This document shows positions 44,185 through 51,167 of a stretch of 51,167 nucleotides of DNA, piece after piece. Source of the stretch: Chitinophaga pinensis. GTDB taxonomy: Bacteria; Bacteroidota; Bacteroidia; Chitinophagales; Chitinophagaceae. Numbering within the stretch: the stretch's first letter is position 1; each line of letters starts with the position of its first letter. The translations under genes and the position numbers were made by a program. The DNA lies in the NCBI RefSeq assembly GCF_007896845.1, contig NZ_VOHS01000044.1, positions 1 through 51,167 on the forward strand, written 5' to 3'. The notes beneath the pieces are model-generated. The model was given only the letters and a program-made list of their open reading frames with translations, had not been told where the DNA came from and did not search any database.

Positions 44185-44754
44185 ATGGAAATGCAACAGA
44201 ACCCCTGGACGATATTGTCCAGTGAGAAGAAATACGACAATCCGTGGATAAAAGTGACGGAGCATCAGGTGATTAACCCATCCGGTGGTAACGGTATCTA
44301 TGGTGTGGTACACTTCAAGAATGCCGCGATCGGTGTGGTAGCCCTTGACGAACACAATAATATATATCTGGTGGGGCAGTATCGCTTTCCCCTTGAGCAA
44401 TTCAGCTGGGAGATCCCTGAGGGCGGAGGACCATTGGGCATAGATCCGTTATTGGGCGCCCAAAGGGAGCTACTGGAAGAGACCGGCCTCGTGGCATCCG
44501 ACTGGCAACCCATTGTACACATGCACCTATCCAATTCTGTGTCAGATGAAGCCGCTGTGATATTTCTAGCCCGCAATCTGGAGCAGCGGGAAGCAGAACC
44601 GGAGGAAACTGAACAACTGTTCACAAAAAAGGTGCCTTTTGAGACAGCCTATCAGATGGTGAAAAACCATGAAATTACCGATTCTATGTCCGTCGCCGCC
44701 ATTTTGAAGCTAAAACTGATGATGCTGGAAGGGGAGATTCAGACAGCCTTATAG
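44185..44754 (+). CDS. Nudix hydrolase (ADP-ribose pyrophosphatase-like)
   Basis: 189 residues. Nudix fold at about 45-165: WIKVTEHQVINPSGGNGIYGVVHFKN, LVGQYRFPLEQFSWEIPEGGGPLG, and the core RELLEETGL that binds metal. The box fits GX5EX7REUXEEXGU except that the first Glu is Ile (GGGPLGIDPLLGAQRELLEETGL would need E where it has I). The metal-binding RExxEE is intact, so activity is still expected. NudF-like enzymes split ADP-ribose or nucleoside diphosphate sugars. It lies between a terminator and an rRNA methyltransferase gene. Confidence 0.88.
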   Translation: MEMQQNPWTILSSEKKYDNPWIKVTEHQVINPSGGNGIYGVVHFKNAAIGVVALDEHNNIYLVGQYRFPLEQFSWEIPEGGGPLGIDPLLGAQRELLEETGLVASDWQPIVHMHLSNSVSDEAAVIFLARNLEQREAEPEETEQLFTKKVPFETAYQMVKNHEITDSMSVAAILKLKLMMLEGEIQTAL

Positions 44755-44855
44755 CTTAGACACACGGGATACTAACTGTCAGTTTTTGGGGATGGGAGAT
44801 TCCTGATTCCTAATTCGTAATTCCAAATTGACTATAAATTCCGTTCTTTGCAGTA

Positions 44856-45647
44856 ATGGAACAACGAAAATTTAAGAAGCCTGGCGGTTTCCGTCAGCAT
44901 GCTCCCAGACCGAAGTCCTCTTCTCTGGTGATTGGCAGACAGCCAATTGTGGAAGCGATGAAAGCGGGCAAGGCCATCGAGCGTATTTTTATGTTGCGCG
45001 GTGCAACAGGGGAGATTATCCCTCAGATCAGACAGTTAGCAGAACAATATAATATTCCGATAAATCTGGTCCCGGTAGAGAAGCTGAATGGGTTAACCTC
45101 CGCTAATCACCAGGGCTGTGTGGCCATCACAGGTAATATTAACTATCTGGATCTCCAGGATGTTATATCACATGTGACCGAACAGGGCCAGACCCCTTTA
45201 TTCCTGATCCTTGATGGTATTACTGACGTCCGTAATATCGGAGCTATTGCCCGTAGTGCCGTATGTTGTGGTGCGCAGGCGATCATTATCCCTGACAGAG
45301 GAATCGCTGCCCTGAACGAAGAAGCTATTAAATCTTCTGCAGGTGCATTGGAAACAATCTCCGTATGCCGCGTGAACAGTCTGCTGAAAGCGATCGATAC
45401 CCTCCATCTGAACGGTATAAAAGTGATTGCCAGCGAAATGGAGGCTGAAACCAAGCTCTATGACTGTCAGCTACAGGAGCCGGTAGCGGTAATTATGGGA
45501 TCGGAAGACAAAGGTGTGTTCCCGGCTTTGATAAAAGCATCGGATACCCTGTTCCACATTCCGATGGCCGGAAACTTTGAGTCATTCAATGTCTCTGTTG
45601 CAGCAGGTATCATCCTGTATGAAGCCATGAAACAGAGAGGCGCATAA
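44856..45647 (+). CDS. rlmB: TrmH/SpoU family RNA 2'-O-methyltransferase, RlmB-like
   Basis: 263 residues. The N-terminal substrate-binding domain (about 20-95) begins SSLVIGRQPIVEAMKAGKAIERIFML, as in RlmB. The SPOUT catalytic domain (about 110-260) has the three motifs: NIGAIARSAVCCGAQAIIIPD, VAVIMGSEDKGV and IPMAGNFESFNVSVAAGIILYE. RlmB methylates the ribose of G2251 in 23S rRNA with S-adenosylmethionine. A basic tail at the N-terminus (EQRKFKKPGGFRQHAPRPK) may contact RNA. The HMG-CoA lyase-like gene follows by 14 bases. Confidence 0.9.
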   Translation: MEQRKFKKPGGFRQHAPRPKSSSLVIGRQPIVEAMKAGKAIERIFMLRGATGEIIPQIRQLAEQYNIPINLVPVEKLNGLTSANHQGCVAITGNINYLDLQDVISHVTEQGQTPLFLILDGITDVRNIGAIARSAVCCGAQAIIIPDRGIAALNEEAIKSSAGALETISVCRVNSLLKAIDTLHLNGIKVIASEMEAETKLYDCQLQEPVAVIMGSEDKGVFPALIKASDTLFHIPMAGNFESFNVSVAAGIILYEAMKQRGA

Positions 45648-45661
45648 AAAATCTCCAGTAA

Positions 45662-46507
45662 ATGAAATTGATCGAATGTCCACGTGATGCCATGCAAGGC
45701 TGGCACAGGTTAATCAGCACGGATGAAAAGGTTGAGTATCTGAATGCACTACTGAAAGTGGGCTTTGATACCCTTGATTTTGGCAGCTTTGTGTCACCTA
45801 AAGCCATTCCCCAGATGGCTGATACCACTGATGTGATATCCCGTCTGGACATGAGCAATGCAAAAAGCAAACTGCTGGCAATTGTTGCCAATCAGCGGGG
45901 AGCTGAAGAAGCGGTGGTATTCGATGAAATTTCTTATCTGGGGTATCCTTTCTCTATCTCCGAGACTTTTCAGCTGCGTAATACTAATAAAACGATCAGC
46001 GCATCAATGGAACTGGTAGATACCATGCAGGAACTGTGTATTAAAAACGGTAAGCAGCTGGTAGTCTACATTTCCATGGGTTTTGGCAATCCTTACGGAG
46101 ATCCATACGATGCTTCCATTGCCTTGCAGTGGGTGGAAGAGTTGGTGAAAAGGGATATCACAACAATTTCCCTCGCTGATACGGTTGGTGTTGCCAATCC
46201 GGAGATTATCACAAAACTGTTCTCAACCCTTATAGCTGCTTATCCGGAAGTAGAAATCGGTGCACACTTTCATTCCGCTCCTCACAACTGGGAGGAAAAA
46301 GTAGCCTCTGCCTACGATCAGGGATGCAGACGTTTTGATAGTGCCATTAAAGGAATCGGTGGTTGTCCGATGGCCAAAGATGAACTGGTCGGTAATCTTG
46401 CCACTGAAAGGCTGCTTGATTTCAGTGTACAACGTCACGAACAGCTTGGATTGGACTTCACTGCATTACAGGTCGCTCAGCAGATAGCAGACCGTATTTT
46501 TTATTAG
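45662..46507 (+). CDS. Hydroxymethylglutaryl-CoA lyase-like enzyme
   Basis: 281 residues, a TIM-barrel of the HMGL-like family. It has the N-terminal ECPRDAMQGW (Arg-Asp pair), VYISMGFGNPYGDPYD, SLADTVGVANPE, GAHFHSAPHNWEEKV (metal His pair), DSAIKGIGGCPMAKDELVGN (catalytic Cys loop GGCP). HMG-CoA lyase splits HMG-CoA into acetoacetate and acetyl-CoA in leucine breakdown. All key residues are present. At 281 residues it is close to the bacterial MvaB length. Orthology to MvaB is likely but untested. Confidence 0.9.
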   Translation: MKLIECPRDAMQGWHRLISTDEKVEYLNALLKVGFDTLDFGSFVSPKAIPQMADTTDVISRLDMSNAKSKLLAIVANQRGAEEAVVFDEISYLGYPFSISETFQLRNTNKTISASMELVDTMQELCIKNGKQLVVYISMGFGNPYGDPYDASIALQWVEELVKRDITTISLADTVGVANPEIITKLFSTLIAAYPEVEIGAHFHSAPHNWEEKVASAYDQGCRRFDSAIKGIGGCPMAKDELVGNLATERLLDFSVQRHEQLGLDFTALQVAQQIADRIFY

Positions 46508-46516
46508 TCTTGTATC

Positions 46517-47497
46517 ATGACAAATTTTCGTCTGACCTTTCCCGCTTCTCCATTTGCAACACCTGTCAGATATACCGATAAGATATTGATGATAGGTTCC
46601 TGCTTCGCAGAAGAGATAGGAGAGCGTTTACAACAATATCATTTTGATGCTGTGATCAATCCTCATGGGATCCTTTACAATCCTATCAGCATCACACAGG
46701 CCTTACATACTTATCTCGACGGTAAAAAATATACGAAGGATGATCTGTTCCTGCAAAATGACGTATGGCATAGCTGGGATCATCATAGCCGTTTCTCCGG
46801 TATTAATCCTGAAGAGGTCCTCGAAGGCATCAATACCGCACAGGAAGCTGCTGCCAGACAACTGGAAGAAGCAGACTGGCTCATCATCACCCTTGGTTCT
46901 GCATTTACATGGTCATTGACCAGCAACAACTACGTGGTAGGCAATTGCCATAAAGTACCCGCAACCTCTTTCCATAAGAAACTATTATCCCCCCCGGACG
47001 CCATCTCTGCACTGGATAATCTGATGCACCGCTTGTTTTTCCGCAACCGGAAAGTAAAGATCATGTTTACCATCAGCCCTGTACGTTATGCACGTGACGG
47101 CGTAGTAGAGAATAATCTGAGTAAGGCGGTATTGATACAAACAGTTCACCATCTGGTGAATAAATTTGATCGCCTGTTTTATTTCCCAGCGTACGAACTT
47201 GTGATAGATGACCTGCGCGATTACCGGTTTTATAAAGAAGACCTCGTACATCCGAATGAACAGGCGGTAAATTATGTGTGGGATCATTTTACGGCAAACT
47301 GTCTGGAAGAGTCAGACAGACAACTATTACCACGCGTAGCAGAAATCATAAGAGCAAAACAGCATCGGCCATTTAATCCGGAAGGAAGTCAACACCAACA
47401 GTTCTTGCAGACATACGCACGAAAGACAAAACAGTTGATGGAAGAATATCCATTTTTGCAGTTGGAGGCCGAGTTGAAGCACTTTGAAGGAGCGTGA
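46517..47497 (+). CDS. GSCFA domain-containing protein
   Basis: 326 residues. It begins FRLTFPASPFATPVRYTDKILMIGSCFAEEIGERL, with the GSCFA signature in which the Ser is the SGNH-type nucleophile. Further stretches are FDAVINPHGILYNPISI, WLIITLGSAFTWSL, KIMFTISPVRYARDG and DLVHPNEQAVNYVWDHF (Asp-x2-His). This is the layout of an SGNH/GDSL hydrolase, so esterase or acyltransferase activity is expected. The actual substrate is unknown. It lies nine bases after the HMG-CoA lyase-like gene and probably belongs to the same transcript. Confidence 0.93.
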   Translation: MTNFRLTFPASPFATPVRYTDKILMIGSCFAEEIGERLQQYHFDAVINPHGILYNPISITQALHTYLDGKKYTKDDLFLQNDVWHSWDHHSRFSGINPEEVLEGINTAQEAAARQLEEADWLIITLGSAFTWSLTSNNYVVGNCHKVPATSFHKKLLSPPDAISALDNLMHRLFFRNRKVKIMFTISPVRYARDGVVENNLSKAVLIQTVHHLVNKFDRLFYFPAYELVIDDLRDYRFYKEDLVHPNEQAVNYVWDHFTANCLEESDRQLLPRVAEIIRAKQHRPFNPEGSQHQQFLQTYARKTKQLMEEYPFLQLEAELKHFEGA

Positions 47498-47580
47498 AAA
47501 AGTTTACGCGAAGAAAAAATTAAAAAAAATGGGAATTGTAAATCTTTAAGTGTAATATTGCACCCCCGTTCAGCGGGAAT

Positions 47581-47653
47581 GATTCCGTAGCTCAGTTGGT
47601 AGAGCAATACACTTTTAATGTATGGGTCCTGGGTTCGAGTCCCAGCGGGATCA
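47581..47653 (+). tRNA. tRNA-Lys (TTT anticodon)
   Basis: 73 bases. Acceptor stem GATTCCG / CGGGATC with discriminator A; no encoded CCA. The D-arm has GCTCAGTTGGTAGAGC, the anticodon arm ATACA-CTTTTAA-TGTAT with TTT, and the T-arm CTGGG-TTCGAGT-CCCAG. The DNA between the GSCFA gene and the tRNA is strongly A-rich. Confidence 0.97.
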
Positions 47654-47657
47654 CAGG

Positions 47658-47703
47658 AAACCAAAAGCGCTTCAGGTTGAAAGACCTGAAGCGCTTTTGG
47701 TTT
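47658..47703 (+). terminator. Long perfect hairpin terminator after tRNA-Lys
   Basis: A 20-bp perfect inverted repeat around the loop TGAAAG, beginning AAACCAAAAGCGC and ending GCGCTTTTGGTTT. The stem's terminal A/T block supplies the U-tract. It starts four bases after the tRNA. Confidence 0.9.
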
Positions 47704-48079
47704 ATGCCATTTAACCTATTGTCTCATTATCAACCTTGAATCGGGTTCGAAGATTAGTAAATAGAATGGAAACCTATAAAAGTCTTGTTACAGCTTTTTC
47801 AGACCCATTTAATAGCTTGACAGAATCTTTTTACTATGACAAAAAGAGATAAAGAATTTTATTCGATCCAATTTGAGTTTCTCATGCCGGGATCGCACAT
47901 ACCCAGCTTCATTTAGAAGTCGGGCTTTTTGTTTGATATAAGTTCACATTGACTCCCTTTATAGCGTTCCTAAATGATTTTACTTTCGCATTAAATGATT
48001 GTGTCACCGCATGCGTCAACAGGTTCGTGCTAATTGGCAAGGCAGAATATCGAGTGAGCAGTTGTCTTTTTCGATATTG
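47704..48079. other. 376-base intergenic stretch
   Basis: No credible gene. A weak terminator-like hairpin lies near 47909-47935 (CCCAGCTTC / GAAGTCGGG with one mismatch, then CTTTTTG). Two fragments recall tRNA 3' ends (GGGTTCGAA near 47746, GGGATCGCACA near 47893) but are too short to call. Confidence 0.5.
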
Positions 48080-48592
48080 TCAGATCCCTGCATTTGTAGG
48101 AGTTAACAACGCAATCTGACCAAGGTGGTAACGCAGATGCGCGGTGCGGCTCATCAGTAGGTTCAACCTGTTACGTCCGGGATCCCTTGCAAAATCTTCC
48201 TGAGATGTTAAAGCATGACGCTGCATCCATTCAGACGATGAAAATCTTCTTGTTTCTTTACTAAAATGGTTTGTAATATCAACCCAGCATCTTCTCAGAT
48301 ATTGGATATTTGCCTTAACAGAAAGCGTTTTTTCGGAGGTATACAGAAATGGTGCTATATCCGGATAAATAAGTTCCCCGGCAAAAGATTGTGGAAGCAT
48401 AGCATCAGTAGTCGCCGCAAGATGGCCTAAAATATACCACGCACTGTTTCTTCCGGGAGCCACTTGTTGCATATAAATTTCATCCGGATATTTGTTAAAC
48501 ATGCGATTGACGTGGGCAACTTCATTATCCCAATTACGTAAAACCTGACTGATGATTTGCCCGGTATAGTTTGTTTCTAAATTGGTGTCCAT
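48080..48592 (-). CDS. DinB family protein
   Basis: 170 residues, a four-helix DinB/YfiT-like protein. The metal-binding His positions are in AWYILGHLAATTDAM (about residue 57) and RTAHLRYHLGQIALL (about 152-156). Helix 1 starts NYTGQIISQVLRNWDNEVAHVNRMF. The family includes bacillithiol- or mycothiol-dependent transferases and many uncharacterised members. It stands alone, oriented like the MFS gene upstream. Function unknown. Confidence 0.85.
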   Translation of the reverse strand: MDTNLETNYTGQIISQVLRNWDNEVAHVNRMFNKYPDEIYMQQVAPGRNSAWYILGHLAATTDAMLPQSFAGELIYPDIAPFLYTSEKTLSVKANIQYLRRCWVDITNHFSKETRRFSSSEWMQRHALTSQEDFARDPGRNRLNLLMSRTAHLRYHLGQIALLTPTNAGI

Positions 48593-48770
48593 TTATTATC
48601 AGTAATTATAGTAATAAAAAATTTTCAAGCTTTAGCTGTGAAAAGCGAATTGACAAACGCAATAAGACTTTTTCTGCATTCAAACAAGGGTACCAGAGAT
48701 TAGTATAAAAGCCCTTTCCCATTATTGGCTTTAACTATGCACTCTTACAACTATGTTATAGTATCGGGGA

Positions 48771-50149
48771 CTATCGTTTCCAACATAGGATTGCTGCCAA
48801 TCCCAAAGAAACTCCGATTGCGGAGGTGGATACTGCAAAGCTGACTTCGATTTCCCGGACACCTGCACCTTCTGACGCTAGTGTAAAAAATAAGCCGCCG
48901 ATCAGGGCAACGAATACGGCAGCACTTATCTGTAATGTGGCACTTACTGCCCCTGCTGCCAGTCCTGAAAAACGAGGATCAACCTGATCAACGTTTAAAC
49001 GTACCAGTGCTGGAATGGCAACACCTTGTCCTAAACCTATAATAAACAGCGGTACGGGAAGCCAGGATGAGTTAGCTGTTACAGTTAATATAGCTGTGAG
49101 AATCAGGCCCGTGACCTCCAGAATCATACCGAATGCGGCTGTACGCGCACCAAGCCTTTGGGCAACCGACGGACTACACCATGGGCCAAGAAAAAGCCTA
49201 TCCCTAATGGTAATATGGCCAGCCCTGTTGCTAGTGTGTCATGACCCAAAGCGCCCTGTTCATATATAGCGAAGACGAGAAAGAAAGATGCAAGTGCATA
49301 AAAGAAGAATGCTGCGGACAAACTTCGACGTAGCCCACTTTTCATCAATAACGAAGGATATACCAATGGTGACCCTCCTGCAGATTCCTGTTTTTTTTCG
49401 TAATGCCAGAATATATACAATAAAGGGAAGCTCAGTATCAGGAGAACTATACACCACCATGGCCAGTGATTTTCACGCCCTTCGATAAGCGGCAGCACAA
49501 GAGTCAATAGTCCCGCAGCGAGAAGTAGCGCGCCAGGAATATCCAATTTCTCTGATCGTTCAGCACGGTTTTCCCGTAGTAATATTAAAGCCGCCGGTAT
49601 GGCAAACAGAATAATAGGCAGGTTGATAAGAAACACACTTCGCCATCCCAGGTTAAACATATCGGCGGACACAAGCACACCACCAAGTAACTGACCGGCA
49701 ATAGAGGCCAGACCAAAGGTTGCGCCGTAAAAGCTAAGTGCACGGTTTTTTTCATCAGCGGGGAAAATGGCATGGATAGATGCCAGCGATTGTGGTCCCA
49801 TGATGGCGGCTGTAACACCCTGAAGCAGTCGGCCTGCTACCAGCACAGTGGGAGACGGTGCCAGACCGCAAAGTGCAGATGCTGCCCCAAAGCCAAGCAT
49901 GCCATTAATGAATACCCGCTTTCGGCCATAAATATCACCAAGGCGCCCACCCAATATCAATGTGACTGCATACGCCGTAGCGTACACTGATACCACTAAT
50001 TGTGAATGAGCAGAAGAGGCATTCAGATCCTTAAGGATCGCAGGCAGGGCCACGTTGACGATAAAAAAATCCAGTGGCGGTAGCAATGTGCCTGTTAGCA
50101 GTACGGCTAAGGCCATCCACCGACGAGGATCATTAATGTTTTCTTTCAT
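48771..50149 (-). pseudogene. MFS drug exporter, DHA2/EmrB-QacA-like, one frameshift
   Basis: About 458 residues once repaired, with some 14 membrane helices. Motifs: LPPLDFFIVNVALPAILKDLN in helix 1, GGRLGDIYGRKRVF (motif A) and GRLLQGVTAAIMGPQSLASI. The only break is near 49157, where CCCAAAGG needs one more A to read RRLPKRLGARTAAFGMILEV; without it translation stops after KGLVRVQPHSV. Such pumps expel drugs or metabolites using the proton gradient. It is divergent from an AraC regulator, with paired repeats in the shared promoter region. Confidence 0.85.
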
Positions 50150-50258
50150 TTACTTACTGTGTTATGCCCGATTTAAATGCGCAGATAGTTGCGATGGAGA
50201 ATCAGATCTGGCATGAATGCGTTAATAATTGTCTGTTTTTACATTATTTTTTCAGGCA

Positions 50259-50273
50259 CAAATATCCTTGCAA
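50259..50273. promoter_or_regulatory. Direct repeat CAAATATCCTTGCAA, copy 1
   Basis: 15 bases, identical to the copy at 50389-50403, both inside the 388-base gap between the divergent MFS and AraC genes. Probable binding sites of the AraC-type protein. No gene is present in this gap. Confidence 0.65.
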
Positions 50274-50388
50274 TCTTTTGTGAATCTTATATTAATTTCT
50301 AAGCGGTTTATATGATTTTCAATGATAGTTGCATGGAATTAGTACAGCCTGATTAGCGCAGGCTAAAATATTATTCCTTTATAAGGAT

Positions 50389-50403
50389 CAAATATCCTTG
50401 CAA
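50389..50403. promoter_or_regulatory. Direct repeat CAAATATCCTTGCAA, copy 2
   Basis: Second identical copy, 130 bases after the first. Here it is preceded by AAGGAT, which pairs with ATCCTT inside the repeat to make a short hairpin or dyad (50383-50399). Confidence 0.65.
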
Positions 50404-50537
50404 AGCAATTTTGTTTTGAAATATACCTTGAATCGCCCATCTGTGTATGGATATAATGATAATATCATATATATAACCGGTCTGCGAATTTGACATTTGA
50501 TAACGAATTTTTCATACAAACTGTCTATCTTCATATT

Positions 50538-51167
50538 ATGTCCTCAAAAAAAACATACGCACGACAACTTGGCCACTTAAACGAAATACGCGACCTTTTC
50601 GAAAATGTGGACATCAACTTTGGCAGGTCAGGTATCAAAATATATGACAGAAAGGATAACACTTGTCGCAAGCATCTAAAACCTAACAGACGGGAATTCT
50701 ATCAGATCATTTTCTTTGAAATGGAGGCGATGGATATTTCACACTTGGTTTGGAAACTTACCGGATAAATGAATCAACAATAGCATTTATACACCCCAAT
50801 GAGATCATCTCTGGGAGAACACCGGTACTGAGTCTACGGGACATATTGTTTGTTTACAAAAGAGTTTATTGAGGATCATTCCATACTTAAAACGATTATG
50901 GAGAAATATGGATTTTTACTGACATTTCCAAAAGCATGATCCGTGTACACAGGAAGACTCCGCCGGACTCACTGAATTGTTTATGAAAATGCATCAGGAA
51001 GAGGCTTCTTATAGCACCCAGTCAGGGGATGTTCTACAGGCTTACATTCAACTGATCATACTAACTGCAACCAAACGCGCGCACAATCTTGTAACTGTAC
51101 CTACAAATAATGAATACCGGCATGTCTATGACTTTTTTCAGCTATTGGAAAAAACGTTTGGTTCAAA
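50538..51167 (+). pseudogene. AraC family regulator, N-terminal part, frameshifted and cut by window end
   Basis: The start at 50538 (MSSKKTYARQLGHLNEIRDLF) is preferred over the upstream 50490. The reading FYQIIFFENGGDGYFTLGLETYRINESTIAFIHPNEIISW is the cupin-like sensing domain of AraC proteins, once a base missing near 50721 is restored. Further shifts are needed near 50810 and 50855, and again near 50935, before HQEEASYSTQSGDVLQAYIQLIILTATKRAHNL and the last visible YRHVYDFFQLLEKTFGS. The helix-turn-helix domain lies beyond the window. It is divergent from the MFS exporter and likely controls it. Confidence 0.7.

Noticed and set aside
47389..47664. Minus-strand open frame covering tRNA-Lys
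   Set aside because: The start of its translation is the reverse complement of the tRNA itself.
47740..47905. GGGTTCGAA and GGGATCGCACA fragments after tRNA-Lys, as possible attachment-site remnants
   Set aside because: The matches to the tRNA 3' end are under 12 bases, not in the right order for a duplicated end, and there is no integrase nearby.

Overview
The window looks like chromosome from a Bacteroidota bacterium, most probably Chitinophaga or a close relative. The evidence is a SusC/SusD pair under an ECF sigma/FecR system, two TlpA-like proteins of the DUF4369 type, a secreted protein ending in a gliding-motility/type IX secretion C-terminal domain, a GSCFA protein, and a promoter matching TTTG-N19-TANNTTTG. 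Genus is an inference; no rRNA is present.

Layout. 1-3.5 kb: three minus-strand genes broken by single-base deletions (flavin-dependent oxidoreductase, unrecognised ankyrin-like protein, thioredoxin-like protein). 3.5-12.7 kb: minus-strand nutrient-uptake locus: ECF sigma, FecR, SusC with STN domain, SusD, surface lipoprotein with a discoidin-like domain, and the TlpA-like proteins. 12.8-16.1 kb: Nudix-derived regulator (NrtR type) with two identical 21-bp palindromes, then a small exported protein and two short-chain dehydrogenases. 16.3-20.4 kb: AT-richer island next to tRNA-Ser, holding an unrecognised gene with a C10 tract at its start and a two-gene unit of a membrane-anchored KAP NTPase plus an unknown partner; this is the best candidate for an undescribed system. 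20.5-27 kb: type IX cargo, MerC-like protein, phosphatase, and a lipoprotein / membrane protein / histidine kinase / response regulator operon. 27-29.4 kb: MarR regulator with a cysteine-rich tail, convergent with a MocR protein lacking the PLP lysine. 29.5-36.7 kb: ArsR, TetR and a YbhGFSR-like efflux operon (TolC, HlyD, two ABC ATPases, two permeases) with clear operators. 36.7-43.2 kb: second MocR regulator, a REPIN-like repeat, ArsR, an alkylation-repair operon (stand-alone Ada metal domain, AlkA, Ogt), and a PLP decarboxylase with an EamA exporter. 43-47.7 kb: GNAT-DinB fusion, Nudix hydrolase, RlmB-like methyltransferase, HMG-CoA lyase-like enzyme, GSCFA protein and tRNA-Lys. 48-51.2 kb: DinB protein, a DHA2-type MFS exporter and a divergent AraC regulator that runs off the window.

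Caution: every frameshift I could resolve is a missing single base, often in a homopolymer, and none is an insertion. At least nine genes are affected, in clusters. This fits sequencing error at least as well as real decay, so entries labelled pseudogene may be intact in the organism.

Integration: several loci pair a regulator with a nearby transporter or enzyme, and repeated palindromes or direct repeats mark probable operators (13656-13720, 15237-15283, 29832-29877, 30524-30539, 38164-38208, 38612-38629, 50259-50403).
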